DNA of 64,000 nucleotides, taken from the NCBI RefSeq assembly GCF_002355435.1, contig NZ_AP017313.1, positions 2,542,001 through 2,606,000 on the forward strand, written 5' to 3'. The position numbers and the translations under genes are program-made. Shown here piece after piece: positions 50,982 to 59,641 of this stretch (positions within the stretch are counted from its first letter, which is position 1; each line of letters begins with the position of its first letter). The notes under the pieces were generated by a model, which was not told the origin of the DNA, did not search any database, and was given only the letters and a program-made list of their open reading frames with translations. Source of the DNA: Mucilaginibacter gotjawali (GTDB taxonomy: Bacteria > Bacteroidota > Bacteroidia > Sphingobacteriales > Sphingobacteriaceae).

Positions 50982-51743
50982 ATGGAATACGGAATTTGTA
51001 ATCTTTCTATTATCCCCTTACGGGCCGAGCCGAGTGACAGGAGCGAACAAGTATCGCAGGTGTTGTTTGGTGAGATCTTTGAGATAAAAGAATGGAAGGA
51101 TAACTGGGTTCAAATCATAACGTCATTTGATAATTATTCCGGATGGATAGGCAGGCTGCAATTTATTATGCTTGGCCACCTGGCATATAAAAGATTTAAA
51201 CAGACGCCGTCACCCCTTACTTACAGACCAGTTACCCAAGCCTGGAAAATTGCTAACAACAGCATCCTTTATTTGCCGGCAGGCAGTTCGCTTGCATTTT
51301 TGGAAGGTACTACCTGCCGTATTGGAACCGAACAATTTGAAATAATAGGGGAGATAGGCGAAACCGAGAACCTGGTGCTTACGGCTACATCGTTTTTAAA
51401 TGCACCGTATTTGTGGGGTGGGCGTACCCATTTCGGCATTGATTGCTCGGGCTTTACGCAGGCCGTTTTTAAATTACAGGGAATTAACTTATTGCGCGAT
51501 GCCGGTATGCAGGCTGAGCAGGGTTATACCGTGACCTCGCTGCATGATACCCGCCTGGGCGACCTCGCTTTTTTTGATAATACCGAAGGAAAAGTGGTAC
51601 ATGTGGGCATTATGCTCAACAATGAGAAAATTATCCATGCCTCGGGCAAGGTAAAAATTGATGCCATCGATGAAAAAGGCATTTATTCTGAAGAATTAAA
51701 GCGTTATACCCATAAGCTTTGCACTATTAAAAGGATGTTTTAA
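50982..51743 (+). CDS. NlpC/P60 cysteine peptidase with SH3-like N terminus, no signal peptide
   Basis: 253 residues. An SH3-type region (IPLRAEPSDRSEQVSQVLFGEIFEIKEWKDNWVQIITSFDNYSGWIG) precedes the C40 domain: FLNAPYLWGGRTHFGIDCSGFTQAVFKLQG with Cys155, VVHVGIML with His207, IIHASGKV with His219. This is the gamma-D-glutamyl-L-diamino acid endopeptidase type (YkfC-like), acting on cell-wall peptides. The N terminus (MEYGICNLSIIPL) carries no signal peptide, which suggests cytosolic recycling of murein peptides. Stops one base before the converging WD40 gene. Confidence 0.9.
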   Translation: MEYGICNLSIIPLRAEPSDRSEQVSQVLFGEIFEIKEWKDNWVQIITSFDNYSGWIGRLQFIMLGHLAYKRFKQTPSPLTYRPVTQAWKIANNSILYLPAGSSLAFLEGTTCRIGTEQFEIIGEIGETENLVLTATSFLNAPYLWGGRTHFGIDCSGFTQAVFKLQGINLLRDAGMQAEQGYTVTSLHDTRLGDLAFFDNTEGKVVHVGIMLNNEKIIHASGKVKIDAIDEKGIYSEELKRYTHKLCTIKRMF

Positions 51744-52652
51744 CTAATTCACACTGATTTCCCAGACAATTATTTTTTTATCGTCCCCGGCTGAAATAAG
51801 CCGGTTGCCGTTCCACACAATCTTGTTGATGGATAGCTGGTGGCTTTCAAAGCCTTTTTCCCTGCTGATGGTTTTGTACAGCTTAAAATCATCGGCACCC
51901 CATATCTTAATGCTTTTATCCATGCTTGCAGTAGCAAAATAAGGAAGCGTTGGGTGGAAAGCGATGGCGTTTACTGCAAACAAATGGGCCGGGATATTAG
52001 TAACGAGTTCGTAGGTGCGGATATCCCAAATTTTTAACTGAGCATCACGGCTACCGGATATAAGGTATTCGCCTCCGGGGAAATATTTCACGGAGAAAAC
52101 CGCCATCGTGTGCCCTAAAAGGGCTTTGGTAACGGTATAGTCTGAAAGATCGTACAGATAAATGTGATTATTCCGGCAGCCAAAAGCAACGTTTTTTTCA
52201 TCCGGTGATATGCTGATGCTTCTTATGGTATCGTGGGAAACGGTAATAACATGCAGTAATTCCAATGTTTCCAGGCTCCAAACGGAGACTGTTCCATCTT
52301 CTGAAGCTACCAGTAATTCTTGTTTTCCTGCCACTGACTTGATATCAAATACCGGCTTTTGATGGTGCTTCAGCGTTTTAACTAGCTGTTGTTTGATGAA
52401 ATCAAAAACCAGCACATCACCATTGCGTAATCCGGCAAATAGTAAGGGAAAGCCAGCCGGGCCATGTATGGCATAAACAGACGCATTTACAGGGAACATC
52501 ACTTTTATAAAGGCGTTGTTCTTCAGGCTCCATTCCACTAAGCCCTTATCATTTCCACCGCTGAATAATATGCCGGGCTTTTGAGAAAGCTCAAGCGTGA
52601 AAATCGGGTTGCCGTGCCCGGTGAGTTCTGCCGTTTTTTGTACTGAGATCAT
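51744..52652 (-). CDS. WD40-repeat protein
   Basis: 302 residues, seven WD40 blades: TAELTGHGNPIFTLELSQK, VEWSLKNNAFIKVMFP, DGTVSVWSLETLELLHVITVSHDTIRSISISPDEKNVAFG, KALLGHTMAVFSVKYFPGGEYLISGSRDAQLKIWDI, VTNIPAHLFAVNAIAFHPTLPYFATASMDKSIKIWG and RLISAGDDKKIIVWE. A single beta propeller with no fused domain or signal peptide, for protein interactions in the cytoplasm. Downstream of the his operon on the same strand, with a repeat-filled gap. No partner known. Confidence 0.9.
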   Translation of the reverse strand: MISVQKTAELTGHGNPIFTLELSQKPGILFSGGNDKGLVEWSLKNNAFIKVMFPVNASVYAIHGPAGFPLLFAGLRNGDVLVFDFIKQQLVKTLKHHQKPVFDIKSVAGKQELLVASEDGTVSVWSLETLELLHVITVSHDTIRSISISPDEKNVAFGCRNNHIYLYDLSDYTVTKALLGHTMAVFSVKYFPGGEYLISGSRDAQLKIWDIRTYELVTNIPAHLFAVNAIAFHPTLPYFATASMDKSIKIWGADDFKLYKTISREKGFESHQLSINKIVWNGNRLISAGDDKKIIVWEISVN

Positions 52653-52653
52653 T

Positions 52654-52737
52654 GGTTAAGTCCATGGTCCATGGTCCATGGTCCATAGCCAAACTGTCCA
52701 AAACCATGGACTATCGACTATGGACTATGGACTTAAG
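52654..52737. repeat. Paired word array (GTCCATGGTCCATGG type) between WD40 and hisIE
   Basis: The left arm is four tandem GTCCATGG/GTCCATAG units from about 52658. The right arm is GGACTAT/GGACTATCG units ending GGACTTAAGAC at about 52737. The arms are inverted and fill the whole 87-nt gap between hisIE's stop and the WD40 start. No obvious terminator for the his operon is seen here, so readthrough into WD40 is possible. Confidence 0.6.
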
Positions 52738-52739
52738 AC

Positions 52740-53327
52740 TTATTTATGTCTTTCCTCCAAATTCAACGCGATACGTTCCAGATTAAGGCCCTTTTCGCGC
52801 AATAAAACAATGAGGTGAAAAACCAGGTCGGATGCTTCATTGATTAAATCGGTTTCAGTTTCGGCTAAAGCGGCAATTACAGTTTCAACCCCTTCTTCAC
52901 CAACCTTTTGCGCTATCTTATTTAAACCTTTTGCCTGCAGTTTATTTACGTACGAACCTTCTTTTGGATTTGTGTACCGGTCGGCCACAATATTTTCCAG
53001 CTGGAAAATGAAGTTCTGGTTGTAATCAGTTTTAAAGCAACTGCGTGAGCCGGTATGGCACGTTGGGCCGATGGGGTCTACCTTGATCAGCAGCGTATCG
53101 TTGTCACAATCCAAATGGATATTCTTTACATGCAGGAAATTGCCGCTGGTTTCGCCTTTTGTCCACAACCGGTTTTTCGACCGCGAAAAGAAGGTTACAA
53201 TATTTTCATCGACGGTTTTATCAAAAGCCTCCTGGTTCATATAGCCCAGCATCAGCACTTCCAATGTTTGCCAGTCCTGTATAATAACAGGTACTAATCC
53301 GTCTGTTTTGTTAAAATCTATATTCAT
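52740..53327 (-). CDS. hisI: Bifunctional phosphoribosyl-AMP cyclohydrolase/phosphoribosyl-ATP pyrophosphatase
   Basis: 195 residues, HisIE fusion. N-terminal cyclohydrolase: MLGYMNQEAFDKTV, FFSRSKNRLWTKGETSGNFLHVKNIHLDCDNDTLLIKV and GPTCHTGSRSCF (zinc and Mg ligands). C-terminal pyrophosphohydrolase: GLNKIAQKVGEEGVETVIAALAETETDLINEASDLVFHLIVLLREKG with the paired Glu motifs. Catalyses steps two and three of histidine synthesis. Last gene of the operon, about 110 nt after hisF. Confidence 0.96.
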   Translation of the reverse strand: MNIDFNKTDGLVPVIIQDWQTLEVLMLGYMNQEAFDKTVDENIVTFFSRSKNRLWTKGETSGNFLHVKNIHLDCDNDTLLIKVDPIGPTCHTGSRSCFKTDYNQNFIFQLENIVADRYTNPKEGSYVNKLQAKGLNKIAQKVGEEGVETVIAALAETETDLINEASDLVFHLIVLLREKGLNLERIALNLEERHK

Positions 53328-53436
53328 TGTATTTTTTTCTACCTTTTCCCTGTTATTTGTGTCCCCACAAACAACGGCTCAAAAACCTGCCTGCGAGGAC
53401 ACAGACAGCGGGTTAAAATTAGTTTTTTAGCTCACC

Positions 53437-54213
53437 CTACCGGGGAGTGTTTGGAGGCGCCACTTCTCTTACCTCAATTTGGTGTTGTTTCAAAATCTTT
53501 TTCAAATCCGGTATCAATATCTCTCCGTAATGAAATACCGAAGCTGCCAGGGCTGCATCCACATTGCTTTGTTCAAAAACATCCACAAAATGCTGCACGT
53601 TTCCGGCGCCGCCTGAAGCAATCACAGGGATATTCACCGCATCGTTCACCTGCTTTAAAAATATATTGTCAAAGCCAGCTTTGGTGCCGTCATGATCCAT
53701 CGACGTGAGTAATATTTCACCAGCCCCGCGGCTTTCTGCCTCCAGGATCCAATCCATGGTTTCTTTTTCGGTAGGTAAACGGCCGCCATTAAGGTGCACT
53801 ATGTTTTTGCCGTTCATCACCCGGGTATCCACTGCGATTACCACAAATTGAACGCCGAAAGCCTTTGCCAGTTCGTCTATCAACGCCGGGTTGCGTACCG
53901 CTGCCGAGTTGATGGAGATCTTGTCAGCCCCGGCGTTCAGCAAGGCATCGGCATCGGCAATTTCGTTTATGCCACCGCCTATTGTAAAAGGGATATTGAT
54001 CTGCCTTGCAACAGATTTTACCAGTTCAACCATAGTCTTGCGGCGTTCAACAGTAGCGGTAATGTCCAGAAACACCAGTTCATCAGCACCTTGCCTCGAA
54101 TAATTCCAGGCCAGTTCAACAGGGTCGCCCGCGTCACGCAGGGCAACGAAGTTTACGCCTTTTACCGTGCGGCCATCTTTAACATCAAGGCAGGGAATAA
54201 TTCGCTTTGCCAG
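53437..54213 (-). CDS. hisF: Imidazole glycerol phosphate synthase cyclase subunit, start codon displaced
   Basis: 258 residues if read from the CTG at 54213, coding [20 protein letters not shown] and onward; family members begin MLAKRII. The (beta-alpha)8 barrel is complete: catalytic Asp in [45 protein letters not shown], second catalytic Asp in [19 protein letters not shown] and [11 protein letters not shown]. The codon that should be ATG is GGG, inside a G-rich repeat, and an in-frame TAG lies four codons further up, so CTG is the only near-cognate start. The DUF559 gene upstream overlaps by 52 nt and could couple translation. The last residues (VAPPNTPR) are coded by another repeat. Confidence 0.9.
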   Translation of the reverse strand: MAKRIIPCLDVKDGRTVKGVNFVALRDAGDPVELAWNYSRQGADELVFLDITATVERRKTMVELVKSVARQINIPFTIGGGINEIADADALLNAGADKISINSAAVRNPALIDELAKAFGVQFVVIAVDTRVMNGKNIVHLNGGRLPTEKETMDWILEAESRGAGEILLTSMDHDGTKAGFDNIFLKQVNDAVNIPVIASGGAGNVQHFVDVFEQSNVDAALAASVFHYGEILIPDLKKILKQHQIEVREVAPPNTPR

Positions 54214-54584
54214 CCCCCCCGCCCCCTAAAGGGGAAGCTTATCGCTTGGTTAATTGTGTTCAATACTTTTTCTAATTGATTAAAAATCTCTTCATTTTTA
54301 AAACGAAGAACTTTTATGCCATCATTTTCTATATTAAGTTGTCGTTCTAAATCATGGTTAGCTATCTCTGGAATATTATGATTGCTGCCATCAACTTCGA
54401 TAATGAGTTTGTGTTGATGACAGTAAAAATCAGCAATATAAATACCTAATGGATGCTGCCTTCTGAATTTTGCACCAAGTTGACTTCCCTTCAAATGCCC
54501 CCATAATGTCATCTCAGCCGGAGTCATATTATTCCGAAGGGCGGCAGCGTTCTTAAATATTAAATCACTTGCACCCAAAAACAT
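54162..54584 (-). CDS. DUF559 endonuclease-domain protein in a palindrome-flanked cassette
   Basis: 140 residues. [20 protein letters not shown] and then [30 protein letters not shown] (the E-x-D-G nuclease core), [19 protein letters not shown]. This is DUF559, a PD-(D/E)xK fold related to Vsr mismatch endonucleases. It has no role in histidine synthesis. It lies between hisA and hisF, with a CCCCCTTTTAGGGGG palindrome on one side and a CCCCTTTAGGGGG palindrome on the other; its C-terminal [10 protein letters not shown] is coded by the latter, and it runs on into the start of hisF in another frame. It looks like a small mobile or homing-type insertion. Confidence 0.88.
   Translation of the reverse strand: MFLGASDLIFKNAAALRNNMTPAEMTLWGHLKGSQLGAKFRRQHPLGIYIADFYCHQHKLIIEVDGSNHNIPEIANHDLERQLNIENDGIKVLRFKNEEIFNQLEKVLNTINQAISFPFRGRGGWQSELFPALMLKMAAR
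54207..54240. repeat. G-rich palindromic element over the hisF start
   Basis: On the minus strand TTCCCCTTTAGGGG and then GCGGGGGGG directly abut CTGGCAAAG of hisF. It replaces the hisF ATG and codes the C terminus of the DUF559 protein in the other frame. Confidence 0.85.
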
Positions 54585-54606
54585 TTGTTTTTCATGCTTA
54601 ACTATC

Positions 54607-54639
54607 GCTCCCCCTTTTAGGGGGCTAGGGGCTGCACTA
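54607..54639. repeat. G-rich palindromic element after hisA
   Basis: CTCCCCCTTTTAGGGGGCTAGGGGCTGC (plus strand) lies just past the hisA stop and about 30 nt before the DUF559 start. With the element at 54207-54240 it brackets the DUF559 gene. Confidence 0.8.
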
Positions 54640-55386
54640 TATGCTTATCAGAGATTCCAAATTCCAATTTTTTATTTCTTCTATGGTAATGTGCCCTTCA
54701 TAAATCGCTTTTCCCACCACACACGACTCAACTTTTAAGCGATTCAGCTTTTCAATATCATCCATCGAGCTTACGCCACCTGAGGCAATCAATTTTATGA
54801 ACGGAGAATGGTCAAGCAGTTTTTCGTACAATTCAATACCTGCGCCACCTAATTTGCCATCTTTGCCAATGTCGGTACATAAAAACCGGAAGAAGCCGAG
54901 CGCCAAACATTTGTCAACATAATCCATTAGCTTAATGGGTGAGCTTTCCATCCACCCGGAATATTTGATCACTTCGTCCAGCACGTCAATGGCTATTACC
55001 ACCTGGTCGGAACATTTATCGCGGCCGCAAATTTCTTTGCTTAATTCGGGCAGAAACGAAGGGTTGGTAAGTGCTTGCGTGCCAACAATTACGCGGTAAA
55101 CACCAGCGTCAATCAGTTCTTTTACCTTATCAATACTACGGATACCGCCCCCATATTGCACCTTCATGTCTGTTTTTTTGATCACATCAAAAAGATACTG
55201 CTGGTTGCTGAAATCGTTTTTGGCGCCGTTGAGGTCGATGATATGGATCATATTGGTGCCGTAGGATTGGTACTTTTCGATCATTTCCTCCAGGGAAACA
55301 TCATAGTTTGTAACCTGTTTATAATCACCCTCACGCAGGCGGACGACTTTTTTATCCAATATATCTATTGCAGGAATAATATACAT
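54637..55386 (-). CDS. hisA: Phosphoribosylformimino-5-aminoimidazole carboxamide ribotide isomerase
   Basis: 249 residues, HisA barrel: MYIIPAIDILDKKVVRL (catalytic Asp8), IHIIDLNGAKND, VQYGGGIRSIDKVKELIDAGVYRVIVGTQA, VVIAIDVLDEVIKYSGW (second Asp), CTDIGKDGKLGGAGIELY and LIASGGVSSMDDI. Performs the Amadori rearrangement in histidine synthesis. It follows hisH with a 4-nt gap. In close operons hisF follows directly; here a DUF559 gene intervenes. Confidence 0.96.
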   Translation of the reverse strand: MYIIPAIDILDKKVVRLREGDYKQVTNYDVSLEEMIEKYQSYGTNMIHIIDLNGAKNDFSNQQYLFDVIKKTDMKVQYGGGIRSIDKVKELIDAGVYRVIVGTQALTNPSFLPELSKEICGRDKCSDQVVIAIDVLDEVIKYSGWMESSPIKLMDYVDKCLALGFFRFLCTDIGKDGKLGGAGIELYEKLLDHSPFIKLIASGGVSSMDDIEKLNRLKVESCVVGKAIYEGHITIEEIKNWNLESLISI

Positions 55387-55390
55387 GTCT

Positions 55391-55981
55391 TTATAAATTT
55401 GAAAAGTTTTTTAGTAACGTTTCCCCATAAGCACCAGATTTTTCGGGGTGGAATTGAACACCATAGAAATTATCCCGCCAAATTGATGCCGAAAATTTGT
55501 TAATATATGTTGTTGATGCTAAAGTATATGCCTTATTATACTCAATAAAGTATGAATGTACGAAGTAAAAGTGTGAACCCGCCGGAATATTTTCAAATAA
55601 GGGGTTTTCCTTTTCCGGAAATACCTGGTTCCAGCCGGTATGTGGTACCTTAAATTCAGTATTTCCGTCGAACTTTAAAGTGTTTATAGGGAAGATACCC
55701 AGCATATTAGCATCGCCCTCTTCAGAGTGTGCAGTTAACAATTGCATCCCTACACAAATCCCTAATGTTGGTTTTTTAAGCGCTTTTATTTCAGGAACAA
55801 GACCGGTATGTTCCAGCTTTGCCATAGCCGCACCGGCATGGCCTACGCCAGGAATAATATAGCGGTCATATCGCTCAAAATCTTCTTCCTTATTGATCAT
55901 TCCATAGGGAATTCCCAGCCGCTCAAGGGCTGCAGTGAGGGAGAAAATATTCCCGGCGCCGTATGTGATTATACCAATCAT
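55391..55981 (-). CDS. hisH: Imidazole glycerol phosphate synthase glutaminase subunit
   Basis: 196 residues, class I glutamine amidotransferase: IGIITYGAGNIFSLTAALERLG, YIIPGVGHAGAAM, LGICVGMQLLTAHSEEGD with the nucleophile Cys, and GVQFHPEKSGAYG with the catalytic His and Glu. Supplies ammonia to HisF. Its start codon adjoins a paired word array that fills the gap to hisB. Essential partner HisF is three genes on. Confidence 0.96.
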   Translation of the reverse strand: MIGIITYGAGNIFSLTAALERLGIPYGMINKEEDFERYDRYIIPGVGHAGAAMAKLEHTGLVPEIKALKKPTLGICVGMQLLTAHSEEGDANMLGIFPINTLKFDGNTEFKVPHTGWNQVFPEKENPLFENIPAGSHFYFVHSYFIEYNKAYTLASTTYINKFSASIWRDNFYGVQFHPEKSGAYGETLLKNFSNL

Positions 55982-56064
55982 TAGTTTGCAGTTTGTGGTT
56001 TGCAGTTTGCAGCAGATCCATTTGCATTAAATTCTGCAAACTGCCTGCTTAAAACTGCAAACTA
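55982..56064. repeat. Paired word array (TAGTTTGCAGTTTG type) filling the hisB-hisH gap
   Basis: The left arm (55982-56012) reads TAGTTTGCAGTTTGTGGTTT then GCAGTTTGCAG. The right arm (about 56034-56064) reads CTGCAAACTGCCTGC then TTAAAACTGCAAACTA, its inverted complement. The hisB stop codon (TAG) is the tip of the right arm, and the hisH ATG abuts the left. In the transcript the two arms can form a hairpin between the genes. Confidence 0.75.
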
Positions 56065-57213
56065 TAATAAACCCTTCGTACTCGGTAACACCATCTTATT
56101 CACATCTCTTTTCACCGCCATTTTAATGGCTTTGGCGAAAGCTTTAAATATAGCTTCAATTTTATGATGTTCATTTTCGCCTTCGGCTTTGATGTTTAAA
56201 TTGCATTTGGCTGCGTCAGAAAATGATTTAAAAAAATGAAAGAACATTTCTGTCGGCATTTCGCCTATTTTTTCTCTTTTAAATACTGCATCCCACACGA
56301 TCCAGTTCCGGCCGCCAAAATCAAGGGCCACCTGCGCCAGGCAATCATCCATCGGCAGGCAAAAGCCATAGCGTTCTATCCCTTTTTTGTTGCCAAGTGC
56401 GGCGCCAAAAACTTCGCCTAAGGCAATGCCGGTATCTTCAATGGTATGGTGCTCGTCGATGTGCAGGTCGCCGTTGGCGGTTATTTCCAGGTCGATGTTG
56501 CCGTGGCGCGCGATCTGGTCGAGCATGTGGTCAAAAAAGTGAAGACCTGTGGATACTTTAGCTTCTCCTGTACCATCCAGGTTAATTTTGATGTAGATGT
56601 CCGTCTCTTTGGTTGCACGCCTATGCTCAACAACCCGTTCGCCCAGCTTTAAAAACTCATAGATCTTTTCCCAATCAGTAGTTTCCAGCGCGACGGTGCT
56701 TTTAACTTTATGTTCTTCTTCCGGCCCGCTGAATTCATGGCCGCCCAGGTTTGAATGATTATTCAGCCAGATGGCTTTTGCACCTAAATTATAACCTAAA
56801 AGCACATCATTTTTCCTGTCGCCGATGGTATAGGAGCCTTTGAGGTCGTACTTTTCGGCATCAAAATATTGGGTCAGCAAACCGGTAGCAGGTTTGCGGG
56901 TTGGGGCATTCTCTGCAGGAAAAGTCCTGTCGATACAAAAGTTTGAAAAAACAGCACCTTCATTTTTAAAGGTTTGCACTATAAAATTATGTACAGGCCA
57001 AAATGTATCTTCAGGATAGCTTGCTGTGCCTAACCCATCCTGGTTGGTTACCATTACCAGTTCGTAATCAAGTTCTTTGGCAATTTTTGGCAGATATTGC
57101 AATGCGCCCGGATAAAATTCCAGTTTGGCAAATGAATCGATCTGTTCATCGGGCGTTTCATTGATCATGGTGCCGTCGCGGTCAACAAACAGTATTTTTT
57201 GCAATTTGCTCAT
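56062..57213 (-). CDS. hisB: Bifunctional histidinol-phosphatase/imidazoleglycerol-phosphate dehydratase
   Basis: 383 residues. N-terminal HAD phosphatase (about 1-165): [19 protein letters not shown] with nucleophile Asp and Dx[23 protein letters not shown]-terminal dehydratase (about 195-383): [52 protein letters not shown] (manganese His residues), [15 protein letters not shown] and [19 protein letters not shown]. The first ATG overlaps hisC's stop by 4 nt. Catalyses steps six and eight. Confidence 0.97.
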   Translation of the reverse strand: MSKLQKILFVDRDGTMINETPDEQIDSFAKLEFYPGALQYLPKIAKELDYELVMVTNQDGLGTASYPEDTFWPVHNFIVQTFKNEGAVFSNFCIDRTFPAENAPTRKPATGLLTQYFDAEKYDLKGSYTIGDRKNDVLLGYNLGAKAIWLNNHSNLGGHEFSGPEEEHKVKSTVALETTDWEKIYEFLKLGERVVEHRRATKETDIYIKINLDGTGEAKVSTGLHFFDHMLDQIARHGNIDLEITANGDLHIDEHHTIEDTGIALGEVFGAALGNKKGIERYGFCLPMDDCLAQVALDFGGRNWIVWDAVFKREKIGEMPTEMFFHFFKSFSDAAKCNLNIKAEGENEHHKIEAIFKAFAKAIKMAVKRDVNKMVLPSTKGLL

Positions 57214-58310
57214 TTATAGTCTTGTAAAGTATTTAACAATATTTCGTTTTCTGCCGGTGTGCCAACCGTAACCCGCAAACATCCGGCACATAATTCAACT
57301 TTCGAACGGTCGCGCACAATGATCCCCTGTTGGACAAGGAAGTTGTAGATCCCTTTTGGATCAGTTGTTTTTACGAGGATAAAGTTAGCGTCCGACGGGT
57401 AAATATCTTCCACAAATTCAAAATCCTTCAGGCCTAAAACCAGCTTGTCGCGCTGGATCAAAGTTTCTTTTATCCAGGCGTTTACCTGTTCAATATTCGC
57501 CAGCGCTTGCAGTGCAAGTTGCTGCGAGGCTTCATTAACATTATAAGGAGGTTTTACCTTATTCATCACTTCGATGATCTCTTCACTCGCGAAGGCCATC
57601 CCAACGCGCAGCCCCGCCAGCCCCCATGCTTTTGAAAGTGTTTGCAAAACCACCAGGTTGCCGTATTCGGTTAATTCCTGGATAAACGAACGTTGCCTGC
57701 TGAAATTGATATAAGCTTCATCAACCACCACCAGTCCTTCAAAATTTGCCAGCAGCGTTTCCACATCCGCCCGGTTGATGGAATTACCGGTAGGGTTATT
57801 GGGCGAGCAGACAAAGATCATTTTGGTGTGTTTGTCAATCGCTTCGGCAATGCCCTCCAGGTTCAGCTGGAAATCAGGGGTTAGGGGCACGTTACGTATC
57901 GCCACATCATTTATGTTGGCCGATACCTGGTACATACCATAAGTAGGTGGCACCAGGATCACATTATCCACACCGGGATTGCAAAAGCTGCGGTAGAGGA
58001 TATCAATGGCCTCGTCGCTGCCGTTACCTAAAAATATGTTACGGATGGGTACGCCTTTAATAGCGCTCAAGCTTTTTTTTACTTCAATTTGCAACGGATC
58101 AGGGTAACGGTTGTAGGATTGTTCCAACGGCGAGCCAAAGGCATTTTCATTGGCATCCAAAAAAACGCTTGCCTCGCCCTGGTATTCATCGCGGGCGGAT
58201 GAATAGGGGACGAGCCGTTTGATATTCTCTCTAAGCAGGCCCCCCAGCCCCCTAAAGGGGGAGTTGCCGTTTTTGTCACTATAATATTGTTTATTTTCTT
58301 CTTCTTTCAT
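57210..58310 (-). CDS. hisC: Histidinol-phosphate aminotransferase with repeat-coded N-terminal insert
   Basis: 366 residues, PLP fold-type [85 protein letters not shown] (Lys in QTLSKAWG). The usual N terminus in relatives is a short leader then [19 protein letters not shown]. Here 30 residues precede it, of which [12 protein letters not shown] is coded by a G-rich palindromic element inserted in frame. So the repeat is translated into a tolerated extension. Overlaps hisB by 4 nt. Confidence 0.95.
   Translation of the reverse strand: MKEEENKQYYSDKNGNSPFRGLGGLLRENIKRLVPYSSARDEYQGEASVFLDANENAFGSPLEQSYNRYPDPLQIEVKKSLSAIKGVPIRNIFLGNGSDEAIDILYRSFCNPGVDNVILVPPTYGMYQVSANINDVAIRNVPLTPDFQLNLEGIAEAIDKHTKMIFVCSPNNPTGNSINRADVETLLANFEGLVVVDEAYINFSRQRSFIQELTEYGNLVVLQTLSKAWGLAGLRVGMAFASEEIIEVMNKVKPPYNVNEASQQLALQALANIEQVNAWIKETLIQRDKLVLGLKDFEFVEDIYPSDANFILVKTTDPKGIYNFLVQQGIIVRDRSKVELCAGCLRVTVGTPAENEILLNTLQDYK
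58239..58266. repeat. G-rich palindromic element inside hisC
   Basis: On the minus strand AACTCCCCCTTTAGGGGG then CTGGGGGGCC, read in frame as NSPFRGLGG. It belongs to the family at 54207, 54607, 59642 and 59706. Confidence 0.85.
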
Positions 58311-58321
58311 CTTAGTAATCT

Positions 58322-58363
58322 TTAGGACGTAACTCTCCGCTATTTAGCGGAGGTTTGGGGGCT
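58322..58363. repeat. GGACGTAAC-hairpin-TTTGGGGGC element at the hisD 3' end
   Basis: TTAGGACGTAACTC, hairpin CTCCGCTATTTAGCGGAG, TTTGGGGGCTTA (plus strand). It codes the last residues of HisD (LSPQTSAK) and its stop codon. An inverted partner with the same ends flanks the hisD start at 59642. Confidence 0.85.
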
Positions 58364-59641
58364 TAATCTCACACTTACCGCATTTTTATGCGCATGCAGG
58401 CCTTCCAGCTCTGCCAAAATTTCTACGCTCGGCCCGATGTTTTTTATGCCATCGGGCGTAATATGCTGAAAAGTGATCTTCTTCACAAACGAATCCACCG
58501 ATACACCCGAATATGCCCTTGAATAAGAACTGGTAGGCAAAGTATGATTAGTTCCGGAAGCATAATCACCTGCACTTTCAGGCGTTAAATTACCCAGGAA
58601 AACTGATCCGGCGTTAATGATGTTTGCTGTGTGTAGTTGCCAGTTTGCTGTGGAAAGTATTAAGTGCTCTGGTGCATAAGCGTTGCTGAATTGCATAGCC
58701 TCATCCAAAGTATTGGTTATAACAATGTATGAGTTATCCAAAGCTTGTTTAACGATTTCGGCCCTTGGCAAAACAGGTACTTGTTTCTCTACTTGTGCTA
58801 AAACTTCTTCCGCAATTTTTTGTGAGGTGCAAACCAGGATGGCCTGGCTATCGATGCCGTGCTCTGCCTGAGCCAGCAGATCCGCCGCAACATAAGCCGG
58901 GTTGCAGGACTCATCAGCTATCACCAACACTTCAGACGGGCCGGCCGGCATATCAATAGCGGTGGTGGTAGTGGATTGTACAATGGTTTTTGCCCTGGTG
59001 ACAAACTGGTTGCCGGGGCCGAAGATCTTATCCACTTTGGCAACGGTTTCCGTACCGTAAGCCATAGCGGCGATAGCCTGTGCGCCGCCTGCCAGGTAGA
59101 TTTTATCAACCCCCAGCAATAAAGCTACATATGCTATAAAGGCATTTACTTTGCCGTTTTTTTGCGGAGGCGAGCAAACCACGATCTCGTGACAGCCTGC
59201 TATCCTTGCCGGGATGCCGAGCATCAAAAAAGTGCTTGGTAAAACTGCTGATCCGCCAGGAATGTATAAACCTACTTTTTCAATCGGCCGCATTTCGCGC
59301 CAGCAGCTAACGCCGGGCATGGTTTCCACCTTATCTTCCGCCTTTACCTGTGCAGCGTGAAATTTATAGATGTTATTGTAAGCTATTTCCAGCGCGGCTT
59401 TTTGTTCGGCAGTAACGGCTGAAGCAATGGTTTCCAGCTCTTCTTTATCAAGATAAAGTTTCTCCAGTTCAACTTTATCAAACTTTAAGGCAAAATCAAG
59501 CAGGGCGCTGTCGCCATGCTCTTTTACCTTTGTGATAACATTCTCAACGATACCCCTGATCTCATTCGCCGGGTCAATATTACGCTGAACGAGTGATTGA
59601 ATATCAGATTTGCTTAAATCGGAATAATTATATGTCTTCAT
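58340..59641 (-). CDS. hisD: Histidinol dehydrogenase
   Basis: 433 residues: IDPANEIRGIVENVITKVKEHGDSALLDFALKFD, VGLYIPGGSAVLPSTFLMLGIPARIAGC, IYLAGGAQAIAAMAYGTETVAKVDKIFGPGNQFVTRAK, DMPAGPSEVLVIADESC, LLAQAEHGIDSQAILV (zinc His) and YAPEHLIL, SAGDYASGTNHTLPTSSYSRAYSGVSV. Full length. Oxidises histidinol to histidine in two steps. Bracketed by inverted GGACGTAAC elements that touch its start codon and provide its final codons. Confidence 0.97.
   Translation of the reverse strand: MKTYNYSDLSKSDIQSLVQRNIDPANEIRGIVENVITKVKEHGDSALLDFALKFDKVELEKLYLDKEELETIASAVTAEQKAALEIAYNNIYKFHAAQVKAEDKVETMPGVSCWREMRPIEKVGLYIPGGSAVLPSTFLMLGIPARIAGCHEIVVCSPPQKNGKVNAFIAYVALLLGVDKIYLAGGAQAIAAMAYGTETVAKVDKIFGPGNQFVTRAKTIVQSTTTTAIDMPAGPSEVLVIADESCNPAYVAADLLAQAEHGIDSQAILVCTSQKIAEEVLAQVEKQVPVLPRAEIVKQALDNSYIVITNTLDEAMQFSNAYAPEHLILSTANWQLHTANIINAGSVFLGNLTPESAGDYASGTNHTLPTSSYSRAYSGVSVDSFVKKITFQHITPDGIKNIGPSVEILAELEGLHAHKNAVSVRLSPQTSAK

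Noticed and set aside
53437..54075. Shorter hisF starting at 54075
   Set aside because: It would omit the first beta strand and the catalytic Asp in CLDV, which is encoded intact upstream.
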